From assembly GCA_900550835.1 (NCBI GenBank), contig URTP01000013.1, positions 1 to 25,160 on the forward strand: 25,160 nt of DNA, written 5' to 3'. The stretch is from an uncultured Collinsella sp. (GTDB lineage: Bacteria > Actinomycetota > Coriobacteriia > Coriobacteriales > Coriobacteriaceae). A program made the translations under genes and the position numbers. Every line of letters begins with the position of its first letter. The first letter of the stretch is position 1. The notes beneath the pieces were generated by a model. It was given only the letters and a program-made list of their open reading frames with translations, had not been told where the DNA came from and did not search any database. Shown here in pieces: positions 1 to 7,408 of this stretch.

Positions 1-1418
1 AGCCACATCGCGCGCAGGTCGAGGCACTCGACGCGCTCGCCGACCACCAGAGCGTTTTGGCCGTTATGGGGACGGGACGTGGTAAGTCTCTGATTTTCCA
101 CGTGCACGCCGCACGCGAGGCGGTCCTTCGCGGTCGCGCGAGCATCTTTGTCTATCCGCTGCGCGCGCTCGTTGCCGACCAGGCCTATCATCTTTCATCG
201 ACGATGGCTGCGCTCGGCATTGGCGTGGGCGTGTTGACCGGCGAGACCGTGGAGGCAGCGCGCGATGACGTGTTTGCCGGCCTGGCTTCGGGCCGCACCG
301 GCATCGTGCTCACGACGCCGGAGTTCCTGTCTATTCACCGAGACCGCTTTGCTCGCTCGGGTCGTATCGGGTTTGTCGTTATCGACGAGGCGCATCATGC
401 CGGTCTTGCCAAGGGCGGCGACCGTAGCGCATACCTCGACATGCCCGACATCCTCAAGGCCCTGGGCGATCCGGTCGTTATGGCGGCGACGGCCACCGCG
501 ACGGCTCCGGTCGTGGCGGAGCTTGCCCGCGTGTTGCCGATTACCCGTACGGTGGTCGACGAGACCGTGCGCGAGAACTTGCGTCTCGAGGACGACCGCG
601 ATCTTGCGAGCCGCGAAAACCGCCTGGTGTCCATCGTCGCGACGGGGGAGAAGACCGTCATCTACGTTAACTCGCGTGATCAGTCCGTGGCGCTTGCCAA
701 GACGCTACGCAAACGCGTTCCCGACTACGCGTCGCATATCGCCTTTTACAACGCGGGCCTTACGCGCACCGACCGCCATCGCGTAGAGGAGGCGTTTCGT
801 GACGGATGCCTCAGCTGCATCGTCTCGACCTCTGCCTTTGGCGAGGGCGTCAACCTTCCCGATATTCGCCATGTCGTGCTCTACCACATGCCGTTTGGCG
901 CGATTGAGTTTAACCAGATGAGCGGCCGCGCCGGTCGCGATGGCCAGCCCGCCGTGATCCACCTGCTCTATTCGTCGCGCGACGCCCGCATTAACGAGCG
1001 CCTACTCGACTGCTATGCGCCCGAGCGCGACGAGCTCGTCACGCTCTATCGCGCGCTGCAAACCATGTGGCGCTCCAACCGCGGCAAGACCGGGGACGAT
1101 TCCTTTAGCGCGAGCGATATCGACATCGCGCAGATGTGCCTTGCCATCGATGCTCGCACGCCGGTCGACGAGCGCTCGGTGGAGAGTGGCCTGGGAATCT
1201 TCGAAGAGCTTGGTTTCTGTCGCGTTTCGGGGTTTGACGACACCCGTCGCATCGCGATGGCCGAAAACCCCGGCCGTGTGCAATTGAGCAGGTCAATTCG
1301 CTATTTGGAGGGGTTGCGTTCGCGCATGGAGTTCTCGGCTTTCCGGAGTTGGGCGCTCGATTCGTGCGCTTCTGATATGCTAGCCAAAGTTAACCGCCCG
1401 ATCGTACCGCGGGCCTAG
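1..1418 (+). CDS. SF2 DEAD/DEAH-box helicase, RecQ-like, 5' end outside the window (possibly the C-terminal part of a RecJ-helicase fusion)
   Basis: The frame is open to the left edge (first full codon at base 3), so the gene starts outside the window and the TTG at 57 is not a credible start. Visible motifs are a Q-motif-like lead-in just before base 57, Walker A GTGRGKS (about 69-89), the DEAH box in VIDEAHH (about 384-395), motif III ATATAT, motif V around AFGEGVNLPDIRHV and motif VI QMSGRAGRDG (about 915-944). The order and wording of motifs V and VI resemble RecQ-type 3'-5' DNA helicases, which unwind DNA with ATP. The C-terminus lacks an obvious RecQ zinc module or HRDC domain and ends in NRPIVPRA. 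The stop lies 15 bases before rel. In many Firmicutes recJ (then apt) lies just before rel, so this could be the helicase half of a RecJ fusion. That is inference, because the upstream half is not visible. The helicase assignment is firm; its specific role is not. Confidence 0.85.
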   Translation, partial: PHRAQVEALDALADHQSVLAVMGTGRGKSLIFHVHAAREAVLRGRASIFVYPLRALVADQAYHLSSTMAALGIGVGVLTGETVEAARDDVFAGLASGRTGIVLTTPEFLSIHRDRFARSGRIGFVVIDEAHHAGLAKGGDRSAYLDMPDILKALGDPVVMAATATATAPVVAELARVLPITRTVVDETVRENLRLEDDRDLASRENRLVSIVATGEKTVIYVNSRDQSVALAKTLRKRVPDYASHIAFYNAGLTRTDRHRVEEAFRDGCLSCIVSTSAFGEGVNLPDIRHVVLYHMPFGAIEFNQMSGRAGRDGQPAVIHLLYSSRDARINERLLDCYAPERDELVTLYRALQTMWRSNRGKTGDDSFSASDIDIAQMCLAIDARTPVDERSVESGLGIFEELGFCRVSGFDDTRRIAMAENPGRVQLSRSIRYLEGLRSRMEFSAFRSWALDSCASDMLAKVNRPIVPRA

Positions 1419-1433
1419 GGGAAGGGGACCTCG

Positions 1434-3794
1434 ATGGATGCCGCAGCCCGTACCGCCCATGATTCCACCCTCCAGCCGTTCTCGGAGATGGAGCACTATA
1501 AGCATGCCGATGAGCTGCCGCCCGAGATTATGGCGGACAGCTACGACAAGCTGGAGCGCCTGTGCCTCAAATATATGAATCAGGACGACTTTTCTAAGGT
1601 GGAGCAGGCCTATTGCTTTGCTGCCGAGAAGCACTGCAACCAAAAGCGCCGCTCGGGTGAGATGTACATCAACCATCCCGTCGAGGTGGCCATCATTTTG
1701 GCCGATCTCAAGATGGACTGCGATGTGGTGTGCGCCGCGCTGCTGCACGATACCGTCGAGGATACCGAGACCTCGCTTGCTGATGTTTCCGGCCTGTTTG
1801 GCGATACGGTGGCCGAGCTCGTCGATGGCGTGACCAAGCTCACCAACATCGAAGTCGACAGCATGGACGAGAAACAGGCGCTCACGCTGCGCAAGATGTT
1901 CCTCGCCATGTCCAAGGACATCCGCGTTATCATCGTCAAACTCGCCGACCGCCTGCATAATATGCGCACGCTCGCCGCCCTGCGCGAGGACCGTCGCCTG
2001 TTTAAGGCACGCGAGACTATGGACGTGTACGCGCCCCTGGCCGACCGCCTGGGCATGAGCTCTATTAAGTGGGAGCTCGAGGATCTGTCCTTCTTCTATT
2101 TGGAGCCCGACGCCTACCAGCGCATCGCGCGCATGGTGGCAGAGTCGCGTGAGGTTCGCGAGCGCTATCTGGCCGAGACTATCAAGACGCTCACCGATGA
2201 ACTCAACCGCATTGGCCTGGAGGGCTTCCAGATCAACGGCCGCTCCAAGCACTATTGGTCCATCTACCAAAAGATGAAGCGCAAAGGCAAGGAATTCTCC
2301 GAGATTTATGACTTGGTGGCGCTGCGCGTCATCACTCATTCGGTGCGCGATTGCTATTCCACGCTCGGTGCGGTGCATACGCTGTGGCACCCCATGCCCG
2401 GTCGCTTTAAAGACTATATCGCCATGCCCAAGGTCAATAACTATCAGTCGCTTCATACGACGGTTATCGGCCCCACGGCCCGTCCGCTCGAGATTCAGAT
2501 TCGAACCTACGAGATGCACGAGCAGGCCGAGTACGGCATCGCCGCCCACTGGCTGTACAAGAAGTCGGGCGGATCGTCTGCTTCAAAGACCAATGATGCC
2601 CAGCGTCTGGACGACCAGATAAACTGGCTCAAGCATTCGCTCGATTGGGCAGCGTCTGATGAGATTACCGATGCCAAGGAATACCTGCACTCGTTGAAGG
2701 TCGACCTCTTCGACCAGGAGATCTTTGTCTTTACGCCCAAGGGCGAGGTCATGGCGCTTCGTGCCGGCTCCACGCCGCTCGACTTTGCCTATGCCGTTCA
2801 CACCGAGGTGGGCAACCACTGCGTCGGCGCTAAGATCAACGGTGCGGTCGCGCCGCTCACGCATGAGATCAAGACGGGCGACCGCGTTGAAATCCTGACC
2901 AATAAGAGTTCCAAGCCGTCGCGCGATTGGCTCAAGATCGTCAAGACACCTTCGGCCAAGTCGAAGATTCGCCGTTACTTCGCTGCCGCGACCAAAGACG
3001 ATGACGCTGCCGCCGGCCGCGATATACTGGCCAAGGACCTGCGCAAGCGCGGGTACGGCATCTCTACGCCGCGATCTACGCGTGCGCTCAATGCCGTGGC
3101 AGAGCAGTTTAACTACAAGCAGCTCGAGGACCTGTTCGCAGCCGTTGGGGCGGGCAAAGTCGCCCCGCGTGCCGTGGGCAACAAAGTCGAGCAGATCTTG
3201 GATCCCAAGCCCGAGGAGCAGCTCGCCAAGGCCGAGGCCATTGCCGAGGTCGTGAAGCAGCCCGCGCGCGGATCCAACCGCAAGCCCCAAAAGCGTGGCA
3301 AGAGCGCCAGCAACGGTATCATCGTCAAGGGCGAGAGCAACAGCGGCTTGCTGGTTCGTCTGGCGCATTGTTGCAACCCCGTGACGGGCGACGATATCGT
3401 GGGCTTCATCACGCGCGGCCGCGGCGTCTCGGTGCACCGTGCCAACTGCCCCAACGTCAAGGGTCTTATGGAACACCCCGAGCGCATGATTGACGTTGAG
3501 TGGGACGGCGCTGCCGATACCCTGTTCCAGGTTGAGATCGTGGTCGAGTGCCTGGACCGCATGGGCCTTCTCAAGGATGTCACCATTGCCATTGGCGATG
3601 CGGGCGGCAATATCCTTTCTGCCGCCACGTCGACCAACCGCGAGGGTATTGCAACCCTGCGCTTTATGGTCGAGATTTCGGACGCGAGTGGTCTGGATCC
3701 GCTGCTGGCTTCCATCAGCAGTGTCGACTCGGTCTATGACGCACGCCGTCTGATGCCGGGTGAGGGTGGAGCTCAGCTCAAGCGTCGCGTTTAG
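1434..3794 (+). CDS. rel: Bifunctional (p)ppGpp synthetase/hydrolase (RelA/SpoT homologue, long RSH)
   Basis: The 786-residue protein has the full long-RSH layout. The HD hydrolase domain carries HDTVED at residues 105-110 and a later ADRLHNMRT. The synthetase domain carries RSKHYWSIYQKM (about 270-281), YDLVALRVI and the RFKDYIAMPK loop (324-333). A TGS domain spans about 428-490, a zinc-finger-type segment with HCCNP and RANCPN about 645-672, and an ACT domain the last 85 residues. The intact HD motif and the basic RxKD-type loop are those of bifunctional Rel enzymes, which make (p)ppGpp from GTP/GDP and ATP on starved ribosomes and also degrade it. ATG at 1434 follows a purine-rich GGGGAAGGGG. 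The 15-base gap to the helicase suggests one transcript. Through ppGpp this enzyme is expected to control the rRNA and ribosomal-protein operons seen further right. Family and bifunctionality are well supported. Confidence 0.97.
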   Translation: MDAAARTAHDSTLQPFSEMEHYKHADELPPEIMADSYDKLERLCLKYMNQDDFSKVEQAYCFAAEKHCNQKRRSGEMYINHPVEVAIILADLKMDCDVVCAALLHDTVEDTETSLADVSGLFGDTVAELVDGVTKLTNIEVDSMDEKQALTLRKMFLAMSKDIRVIIVKLADRLHNMRTLAALREDRRLFKARETMDVYAPLADRLGMSSIKWELEDLSFFYLEPDAYQRIARMVAESREVRERYLAETIKTLTDELNRIGLEGFQINGRSKHYWSIYQKMKRKGKEFSEIYDLVALRVITHSVRDCYSTLGAVHTLWHPMPGRFKDYIAMPKVNNYQSLHTTVIGPTARPLEIQIRTYEMHEQAEYGIAAHWLYKKSGGSSASKTNDAQRLDDQINWLKHSLDWAASDEITDAKEYLHSLKVDLFDQEIFVFTPKGEVMALRAGSTPLDFAYAVHTEVGNHCVGAKINGAVAPLTHEIKTGDRVEILTNKSSKPSRDWLKIVKTPSAKSKIRRYFAAATKDDDAAAGRDILAKDLRKRGYGISTPRSTRALNAVAEQFNYKQLEDLFAAVGAGKVAPRAVGNKVEQILDPKPEEQLAKAEAIAEVVKQPARGSNRKPQKRGKSASNGIIVKGESNSGLLVRLAHCCNPVTGDDIVGFITRGRGVSVHRANCPNVKGLMEHPERMIDVEWDGAADTLFQVEIVVECLDRMGLLKDVTIAIGDAGGNILSAATSTNREGIATLRFMVEISDASGLDPLLASISSVDSVYDARRLMPGEGGAQLKRRV

Positions 3795-3830
3795 TCGCGA
3801 CGAACGTGCCACATTATCGATATTCGCTAC

Positions 3831-3858
3831 ACTCGAGGCATCGTTTGATGCCTCGAGT
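3831..3858 (+). promoter_or_regulatory. Perfect 12-bp hairpin between rel and the MBL-fold gene
   Basis: ACTCGAGGCATC (3831-3842) and GATGCCTCGAGT (3847-3858) are exact reverse complements around a GTTT loop. There is no U-tract after it, only TCTATAGAGAGG leading into the next Shine-Dalgarno, so it is not a standard intrinsic terminator. A TACACT sequence at 3828-3833 could be a -10 box overlapping its left edge. Possible roles are an mRNA-stability or attenuation hairpin in the leader of the next gene, or a weak terminator. Confidence 0.6.
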
Positions 3859-3878
3859 TCTATAGAGAGGAGAGGGGC

Positions 3879-4559
3879 ATGAGTGCTGTGTCCTTGGATT
3901 TAACTCCCAAGGGATCGGTCGAGATCGAGACGCTCGTAAACGGTCCCATTCAGACCAATAGCTATGCTGTCATTTCGGACAATGAGTGCGTGATTATCGA
4001 CCCCGCATGGGAAGGCGAGCGCTTGGTGGAGCATATTCGAGCCGAACACCCCGATGTGCAGGTGCTCGGCGCCGTTTGCACGCACGGTCACGCCGACCAT
4101 GTTGGCGGTGTCGCTGGAGTTCGGGCCGCCGTTGGCGCCGACGCCCTGTACGAGCTGTGTGGCAAGGACGCAGCAGTGCCGCATGCGAATATCGAGGAGC
4201 AGCGAGCGATGTGGGGCATCGAGACGCCCGATCCAGGTGAGCCGACGCGGCTGCTTGCCGAGGGCGACACCATTGAGCTGGGCGACATTTGCCTGCAGGT
4301 AATTGAGGTGCCCGGGCACACACCGGGCGGCATCGTTCTGTTCGCCGCCACTGAGCAGAGGAACATTGCCTTTGTGGGCGACACCCTATTCCCGGGCAGC
4401 CACGGCCGCACCGATCTTGCCGGTGGCGACGAGGCAGCGATTCTGCGCTCGCTCTCCAAGCTCGCCCACATGCTTCCACCCGATACCGTTTGTTTGACTG
4501 GCCACGGTCCCTCGACCACTATGGCGCGTGAACTCATGTGCAACCCGTTCATGCGCTAG
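3879..4559 (+). CDS. MBL-fold metallo-hydrolase (glyoxalase II-like/YcbL group)
   Basis: The 226-residue protein carries the complete metal-ligand set of the metallo-beta-lactamase fold: THGHADHVGG with H69, H71, D73 and H74, then H147 in GHTPGG, D168 in FVGDTLF and H209 in LTGHGPSTT. This pattern predicts a two-metal (Zn/Fe) hydrolase site. The compact length without the extra C-terminal helical domain of true glyoxalase II (about 250 residues) fits the YcbL-type group, whose members are often thioesterases of uncertain substrate. No signal peptide is seen, so it should be cytoplasmic. ATG 3879 follows GAGAGGAGAGGGG. It lies 84 bases after rel, with a perfect hairpin between them. MBL proteins are common neighbours of rel in Gram-positive bacteria. 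The fold is certain; the substrate is unknown. Confidence 0.93.
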   Translation: MSAVSLDLTPKGSVEIETLVNGPIQTNSYAVISDNECVIIDPAWEGERLVEHIRAEHPDVQVLGAVCTHGHADHVGGVAGVRAAVGADALYELCGKDAAVPHANIEEQRAMWGIETPDPGEPTRLLAEGDTIELGDICLQVIEVPGHTPGGIVLFAATEQRNIAFVGDTLFPGSHGRTDLAGGDEAAILRSLSKLAHMLPPDTVCLTGHGPSTTMARELMCNPFMR

Positions 4560-4634
4560 ACAGTTTCCGTTTCCACCCAAGAGACTTCCGACTTCTGGGG
4601 AAATCGGGATTGTGGAACACCTTTCATAAACCTT

Positions 4635-4661
4635 GTATCTTTCTAATTGTCGGATAGATAC
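4635..4661 (+). promoter_or_regulatory. Inverted repeat just upstream of the PRD regulator gene
   Basis: GTATCT (4635-4640) and AGATAC (4656-4661) form a 6-bp inverted repeat with a 15-base spacer, ending immediately before the GGGGAGGTG Shine-Dalgarno of the regulator. The centre-to-centre spacing of about two helical turns would suit an operator for a dimeric HTH protein, possibly autoregulation. It could equally be an RNA hairpin hiding the ribosome site, or chance. Confidence 0.3.
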
Positions 4662-4675
4662 GGGGAGGTGAAACG

Positions 4676-6607
4676 TTGGTGTTAGATTCACAGGTTCAAA
4701 AAGTACTTGACTACATAGAGGCTAATCACGATGTTTCGCCCGCTCGTCTTTGCGAAGAGTTTGGCGTGAGCGATCGCACGATTCGTACTTATGTCAAGAA
4801 GCTCAACGCTGTCCTCGAGCCTCAGGCCCATATCCATAAACACCGTGGCGGGGGTTATACCCTCAATATCAGCGATTGCGACGCATACCGCTCGATCAAG
4901 GACGATGCATCCAATGGGGGTCTCAAGTCAATTCCCTCTACGAGCGAGGGGCGCGTTGAGTACTTGCTGAACGACCTGTTGAGTCGCGTCGACTGGATCA
5001 CCCTGGACGATCTTTCGGAGATCCTCTATGTATCCCGCAATGCTATTTCAGGCGATCTCAAGCGGGTTGAGGCACAGCTGGCCAAGTTCGATCTCAAGCT
5101 TGAACGGCGTCCTCATTACGGGATTCGCGTGAGCGGCTCGGAGATGTCGCGTCGCCTCTGCTTGGCAAGCATTACGCTCGACAAGCTTGCAGAGCATCGT
5201 GAGAGCGATTCTCAGAACCAGGTGACCCTCGACACGATTGCCACCTGTGTGAATGAGGTCATTGCCGAGGAAGGCTTCCAAATCAACTCAGCGGCCTATC
5301 AAAACTTGCTGGTTCATATCGCGGTCGCCATTTGGCGAATCCGCGAGCAGTGCTACGTCCCGCTCGAAGCCGAACATATTGAGAAGCTGCGTACAGCGCG
5401 CGAGTTTGCGGTGGCCGGTTGTGTGGCTTTGCGTATCGAGAAAGCTTTCGACATTCGGCTCCCAGAGGAGGAGGTTGCCTACATCGCCATTCACCTTGCG
5501 GGAAAGCAATCTCTGTATGCTAGTTCCGACGGTGCAGATGAAGGTCTCGTAATTTCCGACGAGGTTTGGGATGTGGTCACTGAGATGCTCGAGTGCATCT
5601 GGGATTCCTATCACTTTGATTTTCGCGGCGATCTTGAGCTCCGCATGAACCTCGCGCGTCATATCGTTCCGCTTGCCGTGCGTCTCAAATATCGCATGCA
5701 TATCGATAATCCGCTGCTTGCCGATATCAAGGAGAGATTCGCGCTCGCGTATTCGATGGCACTCGATTCGTCGGTCATCCTTGCCGAGCACTACGGTAGT
5801 CGTCTTTCGGATGACGAGATCGGCTATATCGCACTCGCCTTCGCCTTGGCGCTTGAGCGCCAGAAGAGCGAGGTCCCGCGTAAGAATATCCTCGTAGTGT
5901 GCGCGAGCGGACAGGGAAGCGCCAAGCTCCTTGAGTACCGATACCGCCAAGAGTTCGGTGCTCTCGTGGACAAGATTGTGACCTGCGATGCCTCCCATGT
6001 CGACAGTATTGATATGACGGGTATCGATTACGTTTTTACCACGGTGCCCCTGCATCGAGCGCTTCCGGTGCCCGTGCGCGAGGTGAGCTTCTTTCTCGAT
6101 GCCGATGATATGCACGATGTTCGTGAGATTCTTGCCGGTGCAAATGTTACCGGTGACCTTGCACCTTATTTTTCGGCTGACCTTTTTGTCTCCGATATGG
6201 TCGCTGCAGACAAGAACGAGGTCATCTCAATTCTATGCGAGCAGGTCGCCGCCATGCGTAACGTGCCTGACGAGTTTAAGCAGCTGGTCATGCGTCGCGA
6301 GGAACTCGCGCAGACGAGTTTTGGCAATCAGGTCGCCATGCCCCATTCGGTCAAGGCCGTGACGGACGAGACGTTTGTTTGCGTTGGACTGCTGCGCGAG
6401 CCGGTCGAATGGAACGGGCAAGCGGTGCGGGCGGTCTTTCTAGTATCAGTCTCAAAGGCTAAGGACAAGAAGCTTGACCGTTTCTACCGCAGTATGGCCA
6501 AGATGCTTACCAGCAAAGAGGCTATCCAGGGGCTTGTCGACAACCAACGATGGGAGACCGTCGTCAAGCTTTTGAATATGTATGGAAAAACAGACAACAA
6601 CGAGTAG
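4676..6607 (+). CDS. PRD-containing transcriptional activator with EIIB-like and EIIA domains (LicR/MtlR/BglG type)
   Basis: The 643-residue protein reads as two N-terminal helix-turn-helix domains (about residues 5-50, with a typical VSDRTIRTYVKKL recognition helix, and 95-155), two PTS-regulation domains, an EIIB-like domain with the phospho-cysteine in VVCASGQGSAKLL (C409) and a C-terminal EIIA domain with H557 in AMPHSV. This is the layout of LicR and MtlR, DNA-binding activators whose activity is set by phosphorylation from HPr and the cognate PTS. PRD1 keeps both histidines (NLLVHIAVA and YIAIHLAG) and PRD2 keeps the first (LARHIVPL). The second, expected in an IALHF-type motif, is alanine (A388 in IALAFALALER). 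The start is TTG 4676 or GTG 4679, both placed acceptably after GGAGGTG at 4664-4670. It sits 12 bases before the EIIA gene, so it leads the PTS operon and probably controls it in response to beta-glucosides. Confidence 0.92.
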   Translation: MVLDSQVQKVLDYIEANHDVSPARLCEEFGVSDRTIRTYVKKLNAVLEPQAHIHKHRGGGYTLNISDCDAYRSIKDDASNGGLKSIPSTSEGRVEYLLNDLLSRVDWITLDDLSEILYVSRNAISGDLKRVEAQLAKFDLKLERRPHYGIRVSGSEMSRRLCLASITLDKLAEHRESDSQNQVTLDTIATCVNEVIAEEGFQINSAAYQNLLVHIAVAIWRIREQCYVPLEAEHIEKLRTAREFAVAGCVALRIEKAFDIRLPEEEVAYIAIHLAGKQSLYASSDGADEGLVISDEVWDVVTEMLECIWDSYHFDFRGDLELRMNLARHIVPLAVRLKYRMHIDNPLLADIKERFALAYSMALDSSVILAEHYGSRLSDDEIGYIALAFALALERQKSEVPRKNILVVCASGQGSAKLLEYRYRQEFGALVDKIVTCDASHVDSIDMTGIDYVFTTVPLHRALPVPVREVSFFLDADDMHDVREILAGANVTGDLAPYFSADLFVSDMVAADKNEVISILCEQVAAMRNVPDEFKQLVMRREELAQTSFGNQVAMPHSVKAVTDETFVCVGLLREPVEWNGQAVRAVFLVSVSKAKDKKLDRFYRSMAKMLTSKEAIQGLVDNQRWETVVKLLNMYGKTDNNE

Positions 6608-6619
6608 AAGGAGACACCG

Positions 6620-6940
6620 ATGGACGAGAGCAAATATGAAAATGCCCTTCAAATCATCCTGCATGCGGGCAACGCCAAGTCCGCCGCGCTCATGGCAATC
6701 GACGCCGCCCATGATGGCGATTTCGAAGAGGCCGAGAAACAGCTCGCCGAGGCGCAGTCCGAGATGAGCGCTGCCCACAAGATGCAGTTCGAGCTCACTC
6801 AGGCTGAAGCGAACGGCAATACCGTCGATATCAACATCATCTTGATCCATGCCGAAGACCATCTGACGATGGCCATCATGGCGAGTGATTTTGCCGAGCG
6901 CTTTATCGAGCTTTATCGCGATAAGTACGAGGGCAAGTAA
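6620..6940 (+). CDS. PTS EIIA component, lactose/cellobiose family
   Basis: This 106-residue all-helical protein matches the Lac-family EIIA (ChbA/CelC, LicA), a soluble cytoplasmic phosphocarrier that takes phosphate from HPr and passes it to EIIB. The signature IIAEDH-type stretch reads ILIHAEDHLTMA. H77 is the expected phospho-histidine and D80 the metal-site aspartate, matching H78 and D81 of the Lactococcus enzyme. The length is typical (about 100-115). ATG 6620 follows AAGGAG at 6608-6613. The gene is 12 bases after the regulator and 63 bases before EIIB, clearly in one operon. Confidence 0.95.
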   Translation: MDESKYENALQIILHAGNAKSAALMAIDAAHDGDFEEAEKQLAEAQSEMSAAHKMQFELTQAEANGNTVDINIILIHAEDHLTMAIMASDFAERFIELYRDKYEGK

Positions 6941-7003
6941 CCCTAAAATACCGAGTTTGGTCAATCGGGCGCCCAAGATGAGCGCTTTTGAAAGGAGTCC
7001 GTT

Positions 7004-7312
7004 ATGAACATCATGTTGGCTTGCTGTGCTGGTATGAGCACCTCGCTCGTTGTGAGCAAGATGGAGGAGGCCGCTAAGGCCCAGGGCAAGGATGATTACA
7101 AGATTTGGGCCGTCGAGCAAGGCCAGGTTGCCGAGGAACTCGGAAACTTTGACGTTTTGCTGCTTGGCCCGCAGGTCCGCCATCTTCAGCGCAAGCTCAC
7201 CAAAGTCGTTGACGGCAAAGCTCCCGTTGCCGTAATCGATCCGGTTGCCTACGGCAGCTGCGATGGCGCCAAGGTCCTCAAGCAGGCGGAGGACCTGGTC
7301 GCCAAGGCATAA
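7004..7312 (+). CDS. PTS EIIB component, lactose/cellobiose family
   Basis: This 102-residue protein is a Lac-family EIIB (ChbB/CelA, LicB), which hands phosphate from EIIA to the incoming sugar bound in EIIC. It opens with the phospho-cysteine loop MNIMLACCAGMSTSLVV. By alignment to the family pattern C-x-AGMSTS the active cysteine is C7, and the adjacent C8 takes the place of the usual serine. Length and the central LLLGPQVR segment are typical. ATG 7004 follows AAAGGAG. It lies between EIIA and EIIC. Confidence 0.95.
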   Translation: MNIMLACCAGMSTSLVVSKMEEAAKAQGKDDYKIWAVEQGQVAEELGNFDVLLLGPQVRHLQRKLTKVVDGKAPVAVIDPVAYGSCDGAKVLKQAEDLVAKA

Positions 7313-7333
7313 GGGCTCAATAGCCCAAAATCG

Positions 7334-7361
7334 CCGCTGTGCGACTAGCACTCGACAGCGG
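7334..7361 (+). promoter_or_regulatory. Intercistronic hairpin between EIIB and EIIC
   Basis: CCGCTGT (7334-7340) and ACAGCGG (7355-7361) form a 7-bp perfect stem. Further CGA/TCG pairing inside is possible if G7341 bulges out. A smaller GGGCT/AGCCC hairpin lies at 7313-7326. No U-tract follows, so this is more likely an RNA-processing or mRNA-stability element tuning EIIC relative to EIIB than a terminator. A near-repeat CGAAAGCACGT / CGAAAGCAGGT follows at 7370-7401. Confidence 0.45.
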
Positions 7362-7408
7362 TCTACATCCGAAAGCACGTCATTAACTTTCGAAAGCAGG
7401 TACATCAT

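Noticed and set aside
1380..3812. Two long minus-strand frames (389 and 409 codons) opposite rel
   Set aside because: They mirror the codon structure of rel, have no recognisable domain and no convincing ribosome site.
7370..7401. Short repeat CGAAAGCACGT / CGAAAGCAGGT as a possible operator or repeat array
   Set aside because: Only two imperfect copies, and the second contributes the EIIC ribosome site. Too little to call an operator or a CRISPR-like array.
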